A stretch of DNA of 64,000 nt from JAVKFY01 sp040223615 (GCA_040223615.1 JAVKFY010000046.1:1-64000), one strand, 5' to 3'; counted from the first letter of the stretch, positions 36,220 through 45,541 are shown. The notes: generated by a model not told the origin, from the sequence alone. Made by a program: numbers and translations.

Positions 36220-36633
36220 TTAGAGCTTCGGGGGTTTACCGATTGGGTGGGCAAGCTGCAGAAGAACAGCTTCTGGCCCGTCGATAACCACTGAAGCGAG
36301 TGGCATCGGTTGCGGGACGTCCTCGTCGACGATCAGTGCGCCGACGTTGCAGCCGGCCATGCAGCATTCGCCACCGGCTGGGTCGTTGTCACCACGATGG
36401 TGGCCCCGCTCGCCACCACTTGCCGCCGTATGCTCATGCCCTATTTGCACGGCGGCGCTGGCTTGGTCCGCTGGACGCAGGCTGTCGGCCATCTGCGCCA
36501 CCGCGACACTGTCATGTGCCAGCCCTGTCGCCGCACCAACGTGCTGGGCGCCGCCGCTGACAAGCAGGCTCAGCCCCACGATCATGAACGCAACGCGGGT
36601 GCAGGCCAGCAGATATCGGCTAATGTCGAGCAT
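36220..36633 (-). CDS. Secreted His/Cys-rich protein
   Basis: 137 residues from ATG 36633 (an upstream in-frame ATG at 36678 is possible). A signal peptide spans about residues 8-35. The mature protein has a His-rich part (GHEHTAASGGERGHHRG) and a Cys cluster (GGECCMAGCNVG). It is analogous to the 696 gene in Cys spacing and in position next to copper genes. It may be a periplasmic metal binder; no named family. Confidence 0.6.
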   Translation of the reverse strand: MLDISRYLLACTRVAFMIVGLSLLVSGGAQHVGAATGLAHDSVAVAQMADSLRPADQASAAVQIGHEHTAASGGERGHHRGDNDPAGGECCMAGCNVGALIVDEDVPQPMPLASVVIDGPEAVLLQLAHPIGKPPKL

Positions 36634-36816
36634 ACCCAGGCAACTTACGATCAAGCGTTGACCAATGGCAAGTGACATCAAGTGGGCGCCAATATTCTCC
36701 TGGATCCTATTGATTCACAGCATGCCCCCCCAACGGTTCTAATCCGAAAGACAATCTGTGGAAGCGAAGGGGCGACTTGAGAGATGCCGCGCACGTATGG
36801 TCGCCTGATTGCACGG

Positions 36817-37386
36817 TCACTGTACGAAATGCTGCACCCTGTTGAGGAACTGAAGCCAATGTTCGGGCAGTTCATGGGCACGGGCGCCTTCGCGCAGCAA
36901 CGTGATGTAGCGCAGGGACGGGTTGCCATCCGTCTCCTTGCCCTTTGCGATATAGGTGACGCAGGGCATCCGGTTTCCTTCCCTGTCTTCGGCCTCGATC
37001 CACAGTTGGCGATAGCGCGGGCCGGGCACTCCTTCGGTGCTATCGAGCCAGATCAGGTCGCGGCGGGTGATCCGGTAGAGCACACCCCAGACCTCGTCGC
37101 CTGGTGACGGCTCGACATTTGCTGGCGCGGCCTTGCCCTTCGGCCGACCCTCGAGATTGAAGCGCAGGCGGTAGTCTCCGATCCGTCCCGGACGCCATTT
37201 GTGGGGTCGCATGCGGCGGCGCCCGCGGAACGCACTGTCGTGCATGTTAGCGCCGAAGGCGAAGTACCACACCGCGTCCGCCGGCCGTCCCTCTACCCGG
37301 AGACCGAAGCGCCGATACCAAAGCCTGGACAGCCACCACGACCGGGCGATGCCGCGTCGGAGCGCGCGTTTTACGGTCAGGAACAT
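36817..37386 (-). CDS. Gamma-glutamylcyclotransferase-like protein (copy 1)
   Basis: 189 residues from ATG 37386, overlapping the MFS stop by 10 bp. The GGCT-fold glycine loop VWYFAFGANMH (about 39-49) and the block VWGVLYRITRRDLIWLDSTEG, with the Glu of GGCT/AIG2 enzymes, are both present. A basic N-terminus (RALRRGIARSWWLSRLWYRR) precedes them. Substrate is probably a gamma-glutamyl amine or peptide. A paralogue is encoded at 39687-40286 in the same operon. Confidence 0.85.
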   Translation of the reverse strand: MFLTVKRALRRGIARSWWLSRLWYRRFGLRVEGRPADAVWYFAFGANMHDSAFRGRRRMRPHKWRPGRIGDYRLRFNLEGRPKGKAAPANVEPSPGDEVWGVLYRITRRDLIWLDSTEGVPGPRYRQLWIEAEDREGNRMPCVTYIAKGKETDGNPSLRYITLLREGARAHELPEHWLQFLNRVQHFVQ

Positions 37387-38642
37387 CGGCCCACCATCCC
37401 CTCTTCGATATGGCGAAGGCGATGGACGGCGATGATCTGGCCGACGGCGGTCATGGCGCCCGCCACAAAGACCGCAGACAGACCGAGCGCCTCGACCACT
37501 GCCGCACCGACGAGCGGCGACAGCGCCGCCGGCGCCACCAACGCGTTGAAGTAGCCGCTGTAGGCCGGCCGGCGGTCGTCCGGCGAGATCTCCCAGAGAT
37601 ATCCCAGATGGGCGATGTTGCCGCCGTTGTTCACCGCACCGAGGATCAGGAAGACCGCTGCGAAGGCGGGAAGGGCGGGGATTCCGCCCGGCGGCACCAC
37701 GCTCATCCAGAGGACCGTGAGCAACGGCGCCGCGATCGCGAGCGCCGCCGTGAGGCCGAGCAGCCGGCCCTTGCCGAGCCGGTCGCCCCACCAGCCCCAG
37801 AGCGGGTTGAACAGGAGCGCGCCTGCCGTCTGCGCGCCGAGCAGCGTCGCGACCTCCGCCGCGGTGACACCGGCCTGCGTCGCCGCCACCACGTAGAAGG
37901 GCAGCGCCATCATGACAGTGCCGTCGAGCCAGCGCACGCCCACGAACAGCCGAAAGCGCCGATCCTGTCGGAACACGTCCAGGCCCTCCCGGAGGAAGGG
38001 CGCGAAGCCGGTCGTTTGCTTCGGCTCAGGCGCCAACGGCTCTCCGGCGGAGACGAATGAGATCGCCGAGACCAGAAGCAGCCCGGCCCCGGTCAGCAGA
38101 ATCGCCGCGTGTCCGGCGGGAAATGCCAGTGCGTCGATTGCCCGGCCGGCGACGGCGGCGACGCCGAGGGCCAGCAGGCCGCCCGCGAAGAACCGCAGGG
38201 CCAGAAGACGGCTGCGTCGGGCAGACGGAATGGAGCGAGCGACGATGTCGTTGTAGGGAACCGCGAGGATGCCGCCCACGAACGCATAGAGCGTCCACAA
38301 TGTGAAGAAGGCGATAATCAGCGGGGCCGCCGGCCTGGGACCGACCAAGAGGACGATCCCGCCGACGCCGATCAAGCAGGCGACCCGCCCGAACGCGCCC
38401 ACGGCGTAGAACGGCATGCGGCGCTGCCGGGCTTGCGCGAACCAGGCGACGAACAACTGCGGGAACAGCCAGCCGAAGCGGGTGATCGCCGCGGCCGCGC
38501 CGACCGCGACCGAGCTGCCGGTGAGGCCATGGACGAGACTCGCCATGATCGTGCCGGAATCGACGGCGGCGCCGCCGCCCTGGAAGAACGCGCCGGCGCT
38601 GGCGATGCGCACGAAGCGGCCGGATTGTTCACGGGCTGCCAT
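37377..38642 (-). CDS. MFS-family transporter
   Basis: 421 residues from ATG 38642, overlapping the UPF0104 gene by 14 bp; a longer frame is a shadow. About 12 transmembrane helices, with MFS-like loops (RQRRMPFYAVG, RSIPSARRSRLLAL, WWGDRLGKGRLLGL). An N-terminal segment (AAVDSGTIMASLVHGL) and the central GAQTAGALLFNPLWGWWGD region are recognisable. Substrate unknown. It lies between the two GGCT-like genes. Confidence 0.87.
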   Translation of the reverse strand: MAAREQSGRFVRIASAGAFFQGGGAAVDSGTIMASLVHGLTGSSVAVGAAAAITRFGWLFPQLFVAWFAQARQRRMPFYAVGAFGRVACLIGVGGIVLLVGPRPAAPLIIAFFTLWTLYAFVGGILAVPYNDIVARSIPSARRSRLLALRFFAGGLLALGVAAVAGRAIDALAFPAGHAAILLTGAGLLLVSAISFVSAGEPLAPEPKQTTGFAPFLREGLDVFRQDRRFRLFVGVRWLDGTVMMALPFYVVAATQAGVTAAEVATLLGAQTAGALLFNPLWGWWGDRLGKGRLLGLTAALAIAAPLLTVLWMSVVPPGGIPALPAFAAVFLILGAVNNGGNIAHLGYLWEISPDDRRPAYSGYFNALVAPAALSPLVGAAVVEALGLSAVFVAGAMTAVGQIIAVHRLRHIEEGMVGRCS

Positions 38643-39690
38643 CAGCCACGACCTTCCGCCGGCCGAGATCGCCGAGGCCGACACCGTGGGCCCAGAGCCC
38701 CCAGCCGCCGAAGACGGCGACGGCCAGCATGTTCGCCGCCATGACGACAGTGACCATGGCCAGAGCGGTGGCGTCGTCCACCCCGAAGAGGTCGAGTGAG
38801 AACACGGCGCCGACGACGAAGCCGGCGGGCACCCTGGCCATATGCGCGAGGATGACGATGAAGCCGAGGATCGCCAGCAAGGCAAGATAGACGAGTGGCT
38901 CCAGCACCACGCCGAACGCGAGACCCGCCCAGAAAAGATGCGAGGCCGCGATCAGCTTGATGACGATGCTGGCCAGCACGATGGCGACACCGCGCCAGCG
39001 CTCCCGTGGCCAGACGATCCCCTCGGCGAAGGCGAGCGCGAGCGATCGCGCGCGGACTGCCAGGCGCCCCGGCAGGCGGTCGGCGAGCGCCAGGAGCACG
39101 CCAATGCCGGAGGCCGATCGGCGCTTGTGGTGCACGAGCAGGATAAGCGCCGCCACGATCGCCGCCGCGCTGCCGCCGGCGCCGAGGAAGAGGCCGAGGC
39201 CGATATTGCCGTTCGGGTCGGGGATGATCGCAGCGAACACGACGACGACGACGATGGCCGCGAACACCAGCCCATCGACCAGCCGGTCGATGGCGACCGT
39301 GGCCAGCGCGCAGCTCATCGAAATGTGCTGTCTGCGGGCGACGAGCCACGACCGGACGAAGGGGCTGAGACCGAGCGGGACGAGGAGGTTGGCGAGATAG
39401 CCGGCCATGGTCGCGCCGAACAGGTGCGATGTCCGGCAGTCGCAGACGGGCGTCAGGATCTGGCGCCACTTCCAGCCCCGGATAACCTGCTCCAGCGTGA
39501 TCGCCAGGAAGGCGGCGAGTATGAACTCCGGCCGGGCGGATTGCAGCACGTCGGCGAACTGGCGCCAGTCGAGACGCCAGGCGAGAAGGGCGATCAGGGC
39601 AAGACCGATCGCCGTGCCCAGCCAGTTGAGCCATCGACGGCGCGGCTGCCGCGTCGCCACGATGGGGCTAGTTTCGTCCAACTCGGTCAC
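38629..39690 (-). CDS. UPF0104 / lysylphosphatidylglycerol-synthase-like membrane protein
   Basis: 353 residues from GTG 39690 (GTGA overlap with the GGCT stop). About eight transmembrane helices typical of the UPF0104/TIGR00374 family: WRQFADVLQSARPEFILAAF, then RGWKWRQILTP, then ATVAIDRLVDGLVFAAIV. No aminoacyl-transferase domain, so lipid aminoacylation is unlikely. Family members are implicated in lipid flipping. Its operon partners suggest envelope changes under metal stress. Confidence 0.82.
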   Translation of the reverse strand: MTELDETSPIVATRQPRRRWLNWLGTAIGLALIALLAWRLDWRQFADVLQSARPEFILAAFLAITLEQVIRGWKWRQILTPVCDCRTSHLFGATMAGYLANLLVPLGLSPFVRSWLVARRQHISMSCALATVAIDRLVDGLVFAAIVVVVVFAAIIPDPNGNIGLGLFLGAGGSAAAIVAALILLVHHKRRSASGIGVLLALADRLPGRLAVRARSLALAFAEGIVWPRERWRGVAIVLASIVIKLIAASHLFWAGLAFGVVLEPLVYLALLAILGFIVILAHMARVPAGFVVGAVFSLDLFGVDDATALAMVTVVMAANMLAVAVFGGWGLWAHGVGLGDLGRRKVVADGSP

Positions 39691-40286
39691 GGACGCGGCT
39701 CCACGCGCTCCAGGAAAGCGACGTAGCTTTCGGGCATACCTCGCGCCTGTACGGCGGCGCGGATTAACTCCAGATAGCCGCGCGAGGGGCGTCCTTCGGA
39801 AGCGGGGTAGGGGACGTGGTACGTGAGGGCGTGGACTGTCCGGCCATCCTGGTCCTCGACATCGACCCACAGATAGGCGTACTGCCGCCCCTCGCTGGCG
39901 TCGAGCCGGACGAACTTGCGGAACGGAAGCAGATAGAGTGCGCCCCAGACGTGTTCGCCGAGTGCTTCCACGATATCGGCCGGAGCCGAGACACCCGGTT
40001 TGCGTCCGCCCGCGGCGACCTGGTCGATCCCCTGGACAAGCTCCACGAAACGGGCCAAGGCGCCGGGACTCCGCCGTCCCGCGACGGCGAACCGCAGGCG
40101 GTAGCCGTCCAGCCGGGCGATCCGGATCTCGATCGGCGCCATGTGACGACGCTCGCGGAACAGGCGCTCGTTCATGTTGGAGCCGAACGCGAAATACCAC
40201 ACCGGCCCATCGAGATCGGCCGGCGGCATGTGGCCGCGGCGCAGGTACAGCCATCTCCGGAGGGCGGACCGGATCAACCGGTTCAT
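39687..40286 (-). CDS. Gamma-glutamylcyclotransferase-like protein (copy 2)
   Basis: 199 residues. VWYFAFGSNMNERLF loop near residue 29 and VWGALYLLPFRKFVRLDASEG near 113, both in the same spacing as copy 1. Start ATG 40286 overlaps the MerR stop at 40283. The paralogue has a 20-residue longer middle segment (FVELVQGIDQVAAGGRKPG). The pair probably arose by duplication with insertion of two membrane genes between. Confidence 0.86.
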   Translation of the reverse strand: MNRLIRSALRRWLYLRRGHMPPADLDGPVWYFAFGSNMNERLFRERRHMAPIEIRIARLDGYRLRFAVAGRRSPGALARFVELVQGIDQVAAGGRKPGVSAPADIVEALGEHVWGALYLLPFRKFVRLDASEGRQYAYLWVDVEDQDGRTVHALTYHVPYPASEGRPSRGYLELIRAAVQARGMPESYVAFLERVEPRP

Positions 40287-40798
40287 GGCGAGCCGGGGTC
40301 CTGGCCCTTTCTCCGTCGGCTCCCGCGCGCAACACCTTCACCGCCGACGCGCTGGCGGCCAGGAGCGGGGTCTGCGTCGAGGCAGCCACAGCCGTTGCCG
40401 GAGCAGCGTTGGACGTGCCCGGATCCATCCTTCGACAACAGCGTCGTCAGCCGGGTCTGCAAGTCGCTCAACTGGGCGATGCGGCGGGTCACCGTCTCCA
40501 GGTGCCTGGTCAGTATCCGATGATAGTCTGGATGCCGGCTCGGGCAGGTCTCATCGGCGATCTCGAGGAGGCGGCCTATCTCGTCCAGCCCCAGGTCGAG
40601 ATGTCGGGCCTGCCGGACGAACCGGATCTTGGCGAGCTCGCGTTCGGTATAGAGGCGGTTGCCCCCGGTCCGGGCATTGCCATCGTGTCGGCGTGGCCGC
40701 GGGATCAGGCCGACCTCTTCGTAATGGCGGATCGCCTTCACCGACAGGCCGGTGGCTTCGGCCGCTTCGCCGATCGAATAGGGTCCGTGGTCTTTCAT
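40283..40798 (-). CDS. MerR-family metal regulator (CadR/PbrR-like)
   Basis: 171 residues from ATG 40798 (ATG 40804 is upstream of the predicted transcription start). The helix-turn-helix AAEATGLSVKAIRHYEEVGLI is followed by a Cys in ADETCPS, near the position of the MerR/CadR metal Cys, and a C-terminal Cys cluster (QRCSGNGCGCLD). This pattern suits Cd/Zn/Pb-type MerR regulators. Sits directly behind its own MerR-type promoter and ahead of the GGCT/UPF0104/MFS genes. Confidence 0.88.
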   Translation of the reverse strand: MKDHGPYSIGEAAEATGLSVKAIRHYEEVGLIPRPRRHDGNARTGGNRLYTERELAKIRFVRQARHLDLGLDEIGRLLEIADETCPSRHPDYHRILTRHLETVTRRIAQLSDLQTRLTTLLSKDGSGHVQRCSGNGCGCLDADPAPGRQRVGGEGVARGSRRRKGQDPGSP

Positions 40799-40805
40799 GT
40801 CCATT

Positions 40806-40836
40806 TGTATAGAACCTCCTGTACGGGGAGGTTCAA
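40806..40836 (-). promoter_or_regulatory. MerR-type operator/promoter upstream of the CadR-like gene
   Basis: On the minus strand: -35 TTGAAC, 19-bp spacer with dyad GAACCTCC...GGAGGTTC, -10 TATACA. The 19-bp spacing is diagnostic of MerR activation. The -10 ends 8 bp before ATG 40798, so the message would have almost no leader. Confidence 0.88.
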
Positions 40837-40847
40837 GCATCCATCTG

Positions 40848-43388
40848 TCAGGCGGATCGCTTCTCGACCCAGTGCCCCAGCCTTGCGATGGCAGTCTCGA
40901 TCGTGTTCGGGGAAGTGTCGGAGTCGTTGTAGGTGACGCGGAGCGTCTTCGTTTTCAGGTCCCCTTGGATGTTCCCGATCCCCGGCTCGAGCCGCAGGTT
41001 GGCCTCGATGGTTTCGACGCAGCCCTGGCAGTGGATGCTCGGCACCGAGAGCCTGAGCTCCGAACCATCGGTGCCGGGGCTATTCCGGCTTTCCTTGGGG
41101 CCGCGCCGGGAGCGTTCCGGCACATGATCGGTCTGCGCCTTGCTGCGCGTGAACACCCAACCGCCGAACGAGTTGGCGAGCACCAGGGTGACGCTGGCCG
41201 CCATGGCGGCCATGGCCCAGGAGGGATGCACGATCCCGGTGGCCGCGAGCGGCACGCCGACGCCGTTGAAGAAGAACGCGAGCCAGAGGTTCTGCACCGT
41301 CTTGCGATAGCTCATGCCGCCGATGGTGATCGCTTCGGGCACGGCGCCGAGGCGCTCGCCGATCAGCACGACGTCGGAGGACTCGATCGCGATGTCGGTG
41401 CCCGCGCCGATGGCGATGCCGACATGCGCTTGCATCAGCGCCGGCGCGTCGTTGATGCCGTCGCCGACCATGGCGACCTGTGCGCCTTGCTCCTGGAGCG
41501 CGCGGACCCGTGCCGCCTTGTCCTGCGGCACGATCTGGGCATGAACCTCGTCGATACCGACCTGCCCGGCGACGGCCCTGGCGGTGCGCTCGTTGTCGCC
41601 GGTCAACATCACCGGCACGATGCCGCGACACTTGAGCTCCGCGATGGCGTCCCCGGCGTCCGGCTTGACCGCGTCGGCGATGGCGAGCACGCCGGCGACC
41701 GTTCCGTCGATGCCGACGAGCACGGCCGTATGCGCCTGCGCCTCGTGCCGGTCGAGCAAGTCCTCGGCCGGCTCGACGTCGATATCGCGCGTGCGCAGGA
41801 AGCGAGGCGTGCCGACCAGGATCGTGTGTCCTTCGACGGTCGCTTCGACGCCCTGTCCGGCCGTCGCCTGGAAGTCGTGCGCGTCTGGCAGCTGGAGCCC
41901 CTGCTCGTCGGCCGCATCGACAATGGCGCGGGCGAGCGGATGCTCCGAGACCGCCTCGGCGCCGGCGGCGAGCCGGAGGACCCTGTCCCGGCCGGGTTTG
42001 CCGATGGCCTCCACAGCGACGAGCCGCGGCTTGCCTTCGGTGATCGTGCCCGTCTTGTCGAGCACGACATGGGTGATGTCCTTGAGGATCTGGAACGCCT
42101 CGCCCGAGCGCATCAGGATGCCGCGCTCGGCCGCCATGCCGCCGCCGCGGATCAGCGCCAGCGGCGTCGCCATGCCGAGCGCGCAGGGATAGCCCATCAC
42201 CAGCACGGTGACGCCGGCGTAGATCGCCGTCACCCACTGCGTGCTCCCAGCCCAGGCGAATGGCGCGATGCCCCAGAACAACAGCGCCGCCGCCGAAATG
42301 CCGAGAACAGCAGGAACGTAGTAGAGCAGCACCCGGTCGACCGGGACGATGATGCCGGGCTTCATCGCCTTGGCCTCTTCCACATGGCGGGCGACCTGGC
42401 GCAAGAAGCTGTCCTCGCCGATGCGCGTCACCCGGACCAGTAAGGTACCGGTCTGGTTGACGCTGCCGCCGATCACCTCGTCGCCCTGTTTCTTCTCCTC
42501 GGGAATAGGCTCGCCCGTGACGATCGACTGGTCGACGGCCGAGCTGCCGTCCTCCACCATGCCGTCCACCGGGATCCGGTCGCCGGGCCGCACGCGCACC
42601 AGGTCGTCGAGCGCCACCTCCTCGATCGCGACGTCCTCTTCCCGGCCGTCGCGGACCACCCGGGCCGTGGGCGGCTGCATCTCCAGGAGCCGGCGCACGC
42701 TTTCCGATGCCTTCGTGCGCACCACAAGCGAGACGTAGCCCGACAACAGGTGATAGGTGGTCAGGAACACCACCACGCCGAAGAAGTCGACCGGCGGGAA
42801 CCCCACGAAGCCGTACCAGCCGAGGAAGGGCAACGGCGCACCGAGGAGACCGCCGATATAGGCGCCGATAGCGCCCACCGAGAGCAGCACGTGCTGGTTG
42901 GTGATGCCGCGCCACGCGGCACCCCAGGCCATGCGGATGATGCGCCGGCCGTTCCAGGCAAAGACGTAGGTGGCGAACGCCCACGCCGTCCAGGCGTGCC
43001 AGTCCTCCATTTGCCAGAGGTCGAGCCACATGGCGGCCATGGCGGCGAACATGACGAGGGCGAGACTTGCCGCCGAGATCAGGTCGTTGCGCTCCTTGCG
43101 CCAGAGGTCGAGCTGCTCGTCGAAGGCGCCGACCTTGCGTGGGTCGCGGACGATGAAGCCGAGGGCGCGCAACGTGTCCTTGATCCGGGTCTCATCGGTC
43201 TCGTCCGACCGGAACCGCACCAGGGCCTCCTCGTGGGCGAGGGAGACGTGCACTTCCTCGATGCCCTTCTCGCGGCCGAGCCCACGCTCGATCGCGTTCG
43301 TGCAGAACGAGCAGCTCATGCCCCCGATCTTGAGTTGCAGGCTCTCGATGCCCCGGTCCTGTGCCTGTTGCCCGATGGCTTCGGCCAT
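40848..43388 (-). CDS. P1B-type heavy-metal ATPase with YPC motif and two HMA domains
   Basis: 846 residues. N-terminal HMA domain (GGMSCSFCTNAIERGLG), the P1B core with DKTGTITEGK and GDGINDAPAL, and an extra C-terminal HMA-like domain (SIHCQGCVETIEANL). The TM6 metal motif is MGYPCALGMATP: the first Cys of CPC is Tyr. Starts 10 bp after the 489-residue gene. Downstream of a mer-type operon, but substrate cannot be named; the odd motif may mean altered selectivity. Confidence 0.92.
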   Translation of the reverse strand: MAEAIGQQAQDRGIESLQLKIGGMSCSFCTNAIERGLGREKGIEEVHVSLAHEEALVRFRSDETDETRIKDTLRALGFIVRDPRKVGAFDEQLDLWRKERNDLISAASLALVMFAAMAAMWLDLWQMEDWHAWTAWAFATYVFAWNGRRIIRMAWGAAWRGITNQHVLLSVGAIGAYIGGLLGAPLPFLGWYGFVGFPPVDFFGVVVFLTTYHLLSGYVSLVVRTKASESVRRLLEMQPPTARVVRDGREEDVAIEEVALDDLVRVRPGDRIPVDGMVEDGSSAVDQSIVTGEPIPEEKKQGDEVIGGSVNQTGTLLVRVTRIGEDSFLRQVARHVEEAKAMKPGIIVPVDRVLLYYVPAVLGISAAALLFWGIAPFAWAGSTQWVTAIYAGVTVLVMGYPCALGMATPLALIRGGGMAAERGILMRSGEAFQILKDITHVVLDKTGTITEGKPRLVAVEAIGKPGRDRVLRLAAGAEAVSEHPLARAIVDAADEQGLQLPDAHDFQATAGQGVEATVEGHTILVGTPRFLRTRDIDVEPAEDLLDRHEAQAHTAVLVGIDGTVAGVLAIADAVKPDAGDAIAELKCRGIVPVMLTGDNERTARAVAGQVGIDEVHAQIVPQDKAARVRALQEQGAQVAMVGDGINDAPALMQAHVGIAIGAGTDIAIESSDVVLIGERLGAVPEAITIGGMSYRKTVQNLWLAFFFNGVGVPLAATGIVHPSWAMAAMAASVTLVLANSFGGWVFTRSKAQTDHVPERSRRGPKESRNSPGTDGSELRLSVPSIHCQGCVETIEANLRLEPGIGNIQGDLKTKTLRVTYNDSDTSPNTIETAIARLGHWVEKRSA

Positions 43389-43397
43389 ATCCTTCTC

Positions 43398-44867
43398 CTA
43401 TCTGTCGAGGCTCTCGAGCCGGTCCGCGGGCAGGAAGGCGTCGGCCTGTCCTTCGTGCGGCATCACCAGCATGTTGGCGAGGAACATCGCCCCGGCCGTT
43501 CGGAAGCGGCGATCGGAGACGCGCCACTTCCCGCCCTCATGCACGACCTCGCCGCCGAAGACCGGCGCGAGGCCGACTTTCTCCGACGCCGGCAGGGCGG
43601 GATGCGCGAAGGCCGTATCGCGCCGGCCCTCGCGGTAGCGGGCCGGGACCAGCGGTAGCGGGCTCGCCAGCTGCAGGCCAGCGTCGACCAGAACGGTTTC
43701 GATGAACTGCGGGTAGAGCTGCGTCGCCCTTTCAGCGAGATCGGCCGGACCATGCCAGCGCATGGCGTTCAATGCTGCAATCACCGCAGCCGTCGTCGCC
43801 GGTGTGTAGGTGGCAGCGCCATCATCTGCGAATGCGCCGACCCGATCGTTCCATGTCGGCACGAGCGACATGGCGAACAGCGCTGCCGCCGCCGTCGCGT
43901 ACGCGTCCTCGCCGAGCAGGCGGCCGGCCTCCGTGAGGCCGTAGACGACGAGCGCGGTCTCGCTGAGGGATGCCTCGTTGACCTGCCGCAGCGCGTCGGC
44001 GTGACGCCGCGCCAGCGCCAGAGCCTTCCGCCGACGTTCCTTGTCCGGGGCGGCAAGCGCGTAGCGCCCCAGCGCTTCGATCGCCAAGGCGCGGTCTGCC
44101 GGTGTTTCGGGCGGCAGCCGCTCGACGGCCGACAGCGCGCGGTCAGCGAGCTCACTGTAGTCATCGGCGTCGACGAGCTCGCGATAGGCCCTGTGCCAAT
44201 AGTCCTCACGCTCGCTCGTCGCGGCCAGGATCAGGTTGGATACAGCCCATAACACCACGGCCTGGTCGTGGGCGCGGGGTTCGGCGAAGGTGCCGTCTGG
44301 AGAGCGGGCCGCGAACAGGCCCTGCTCCGTGAGAAGCCGCTCTACCAGTACCTCGGCCTGCGCCTGGGCCTGTGGCAGCATCATCAGAGCGACCAGCTTG
44401 CCTGCCTTGTCGTCGTGGAAGTTGAGGTGGAACGCCGGGCTGGTGATCTTGATCAGCGCCCAGGCCTGTGCCGCGGGCTCGAGCGTACGGTCGAAGGCGT
44501 CGGGATTCCAGCGCAGCGTCCGCAAATCGGAGAGACTCGGTGCTTGCGTGAAGGCCGGATCGCCAGCGGCATAGACCGCGCCGACCACGGCCATGTCGGG
44601 CATCGGCGGCCGGGTGATGTAGCCGGCGTGCTTCAGGATGCCATCCCTGGTCGACATCGAGAACGAGATCGGCTCGCCCAACCCGCTGAACATCATGGCG
44701 TTGGCGAGCGTTGCACGCGCCGCCCAGTGCGCGGCGACATCGATCATGTACGGACTGTACCGGAAATCCTCGGATGTCTGGCCCGATGCGGACAGGCCGA
44801 CGGCGACCAGGGCGAGGCCAGCCGTCAGTTTTCTGCAGGCCCGCTGCAGTCGAGCGAGCAGGGTCAT
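43398..44867 (-). CDS. Unrecognised secreted 489-residue helical protein
   Basis: Starts at ATG 44867 (ATGA overlap with the CcdA-like stop). Signal peptide about 1-29, then a helical domain with DFRYSPYMIDVAAHWAARAT, PAFHLNFHDDKAGKLVALMM, and Ala/Leu repeats around 190-330, suggestive of an alpha/alpha toroid or TPR-like fold. No known catalytic motif; a conserved-looking GKWRVSDRRFRTAGAMFLAN is near the end. Its place in a thiol/metal operon suggests a periplasmic role. Confidence 0.6.
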   Translation of the reverse strand: MTLLARLQRACRKLTAGLALVAVGLSASGQTSEDFRYSPYMIDVAAHWAARATLANAMMFSGLGEPISFSMSTRDGILKHAGYITRPPMPDMAVVGAVYAAGDPAFTQAPSLSDLRTLRWNPDAFDRTLEPAAQAWALIKITSPAFHLNFHDDKAGKLVALMMLPQAQAQAEVLVERLLTEQGLFAARSPDGTFAEPRAHDQAVVLWAVSNLILAATSEREDYWHRAYRELVDADDYSELADRALSAVERLPPETPADRALAIEALGRYALAAPDKERRRKALALARRHADALRQVNEASLSETALVVYGLTEAGRLLGEDAYATAAAALFAMSLVPTWNDRVGAFADDGAATYTPATTAAVIAALNAMRWHGPADLAERATQLYPQFIETVLVDAGLQLASPLPLVPARYREGRRDTAFAHPALPASEKVGLAPVFGGEVVHEGGKWRVSDRRFRTAGAMFLANMLVMPHEGQADAFLPADRLESLDR

Positions 44868-45541
44868 GTCCAGTCCTCCAAATTGACGAAGAGCCCGAAC
44901 CAGATCGACCACAGCCCCAATGCGACCAGGACGATCCCGGTCCAAAACGGAACACGACGCGACAGGCCGGCGAGCCAGTCGAGCAAGCGCCGGGCCGGCG
45001 CGAAAGCTGCGGCCAGCACGAGCGGCACCGACAGGGCCAGGCCGAACAGCGCCAGCGAGACGAAGCCGGTCGCGATCGGCTTGCCGGCGGCACCACCGGC
45101 TGCCGCGGTGCCGAACAGGGCGAAGATCAGCGGTGCCGCGCAAGCCGGGATGTTGAGGCCGAACAGCAGGCCGAGCGTGGCCGCGCCGCGGGCCTTCGAA
45201 AGCCTCGATAGTGGCGGCCCGATCGTGCGCATCAGGAACCCGGCCCTGCCGAAGAGGTAGAATGCGCCGACCACGACGTAGATGGTCCCGAGGCCGATCC
45301 ACGCCGCCTTTTGGAAGCCGAGAAACGCCGCGCCGAGCAGCGCTGCGACGGCGCCGAGCAGACCGATGAACAGGCCGCGCGTCAGCATGAACACGGTCAC
45401 CTGCGACAGCTTGGACGCCCGTTCCTTGCCCTCGAGATACTTTACGAAAACGAGGCTGGAGCCGATCGAACAGGGTTCGACAAAACCGAGCAACCCAAGC
45501 CCGATCGGGAGTGCGAACAAGTTGACGAAGTCGGCGGTCAC
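44864..45541 (-). CDS. CcdA/DsbD-like transmembrane protein (second copy in operon)
   Basis: 225 residues from GTG 45541 (GTGA overlap with the HMA-gene stop). About six helices with Cys motifs LLGFVEPCSIGSSL near residue 21 and GLNIPACAAPL near 129, both resembling CcdA/DsbD redox Cys. It likely transfers electrons or metal-bound thiols across the membrane. A longer frame upstream is a shadow of the HMA gene. Confidence 0.8.
   Translation of the reverse strand: MTADFVNLFALPIGLGLLGFVEPCSIGSSLVFVKYLEGKERASKLSQVTVFMLTRGLFIGLLGAVAALLGAAFLGFQKAAWIGLGTIYVVVGAFYLFGRAGFLMRTIGPPLSRLSKARGAATLGLLFGLNIPACAAPLIFALFGTAAAGGAAGKPIATGFVSLALFGLALSVPLVLAAAFAPARRLLDWLAGLSRRVPFWTGIVLVALGLWSIWFGLFVNLEDWT

Noticed and set aside
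40797..42443. 548-codon plus-strand frame opposite the YPC ATPase
   Set aside because: Antisense shadow with biased composition; the minus-strand ATPase has every P-type motif.
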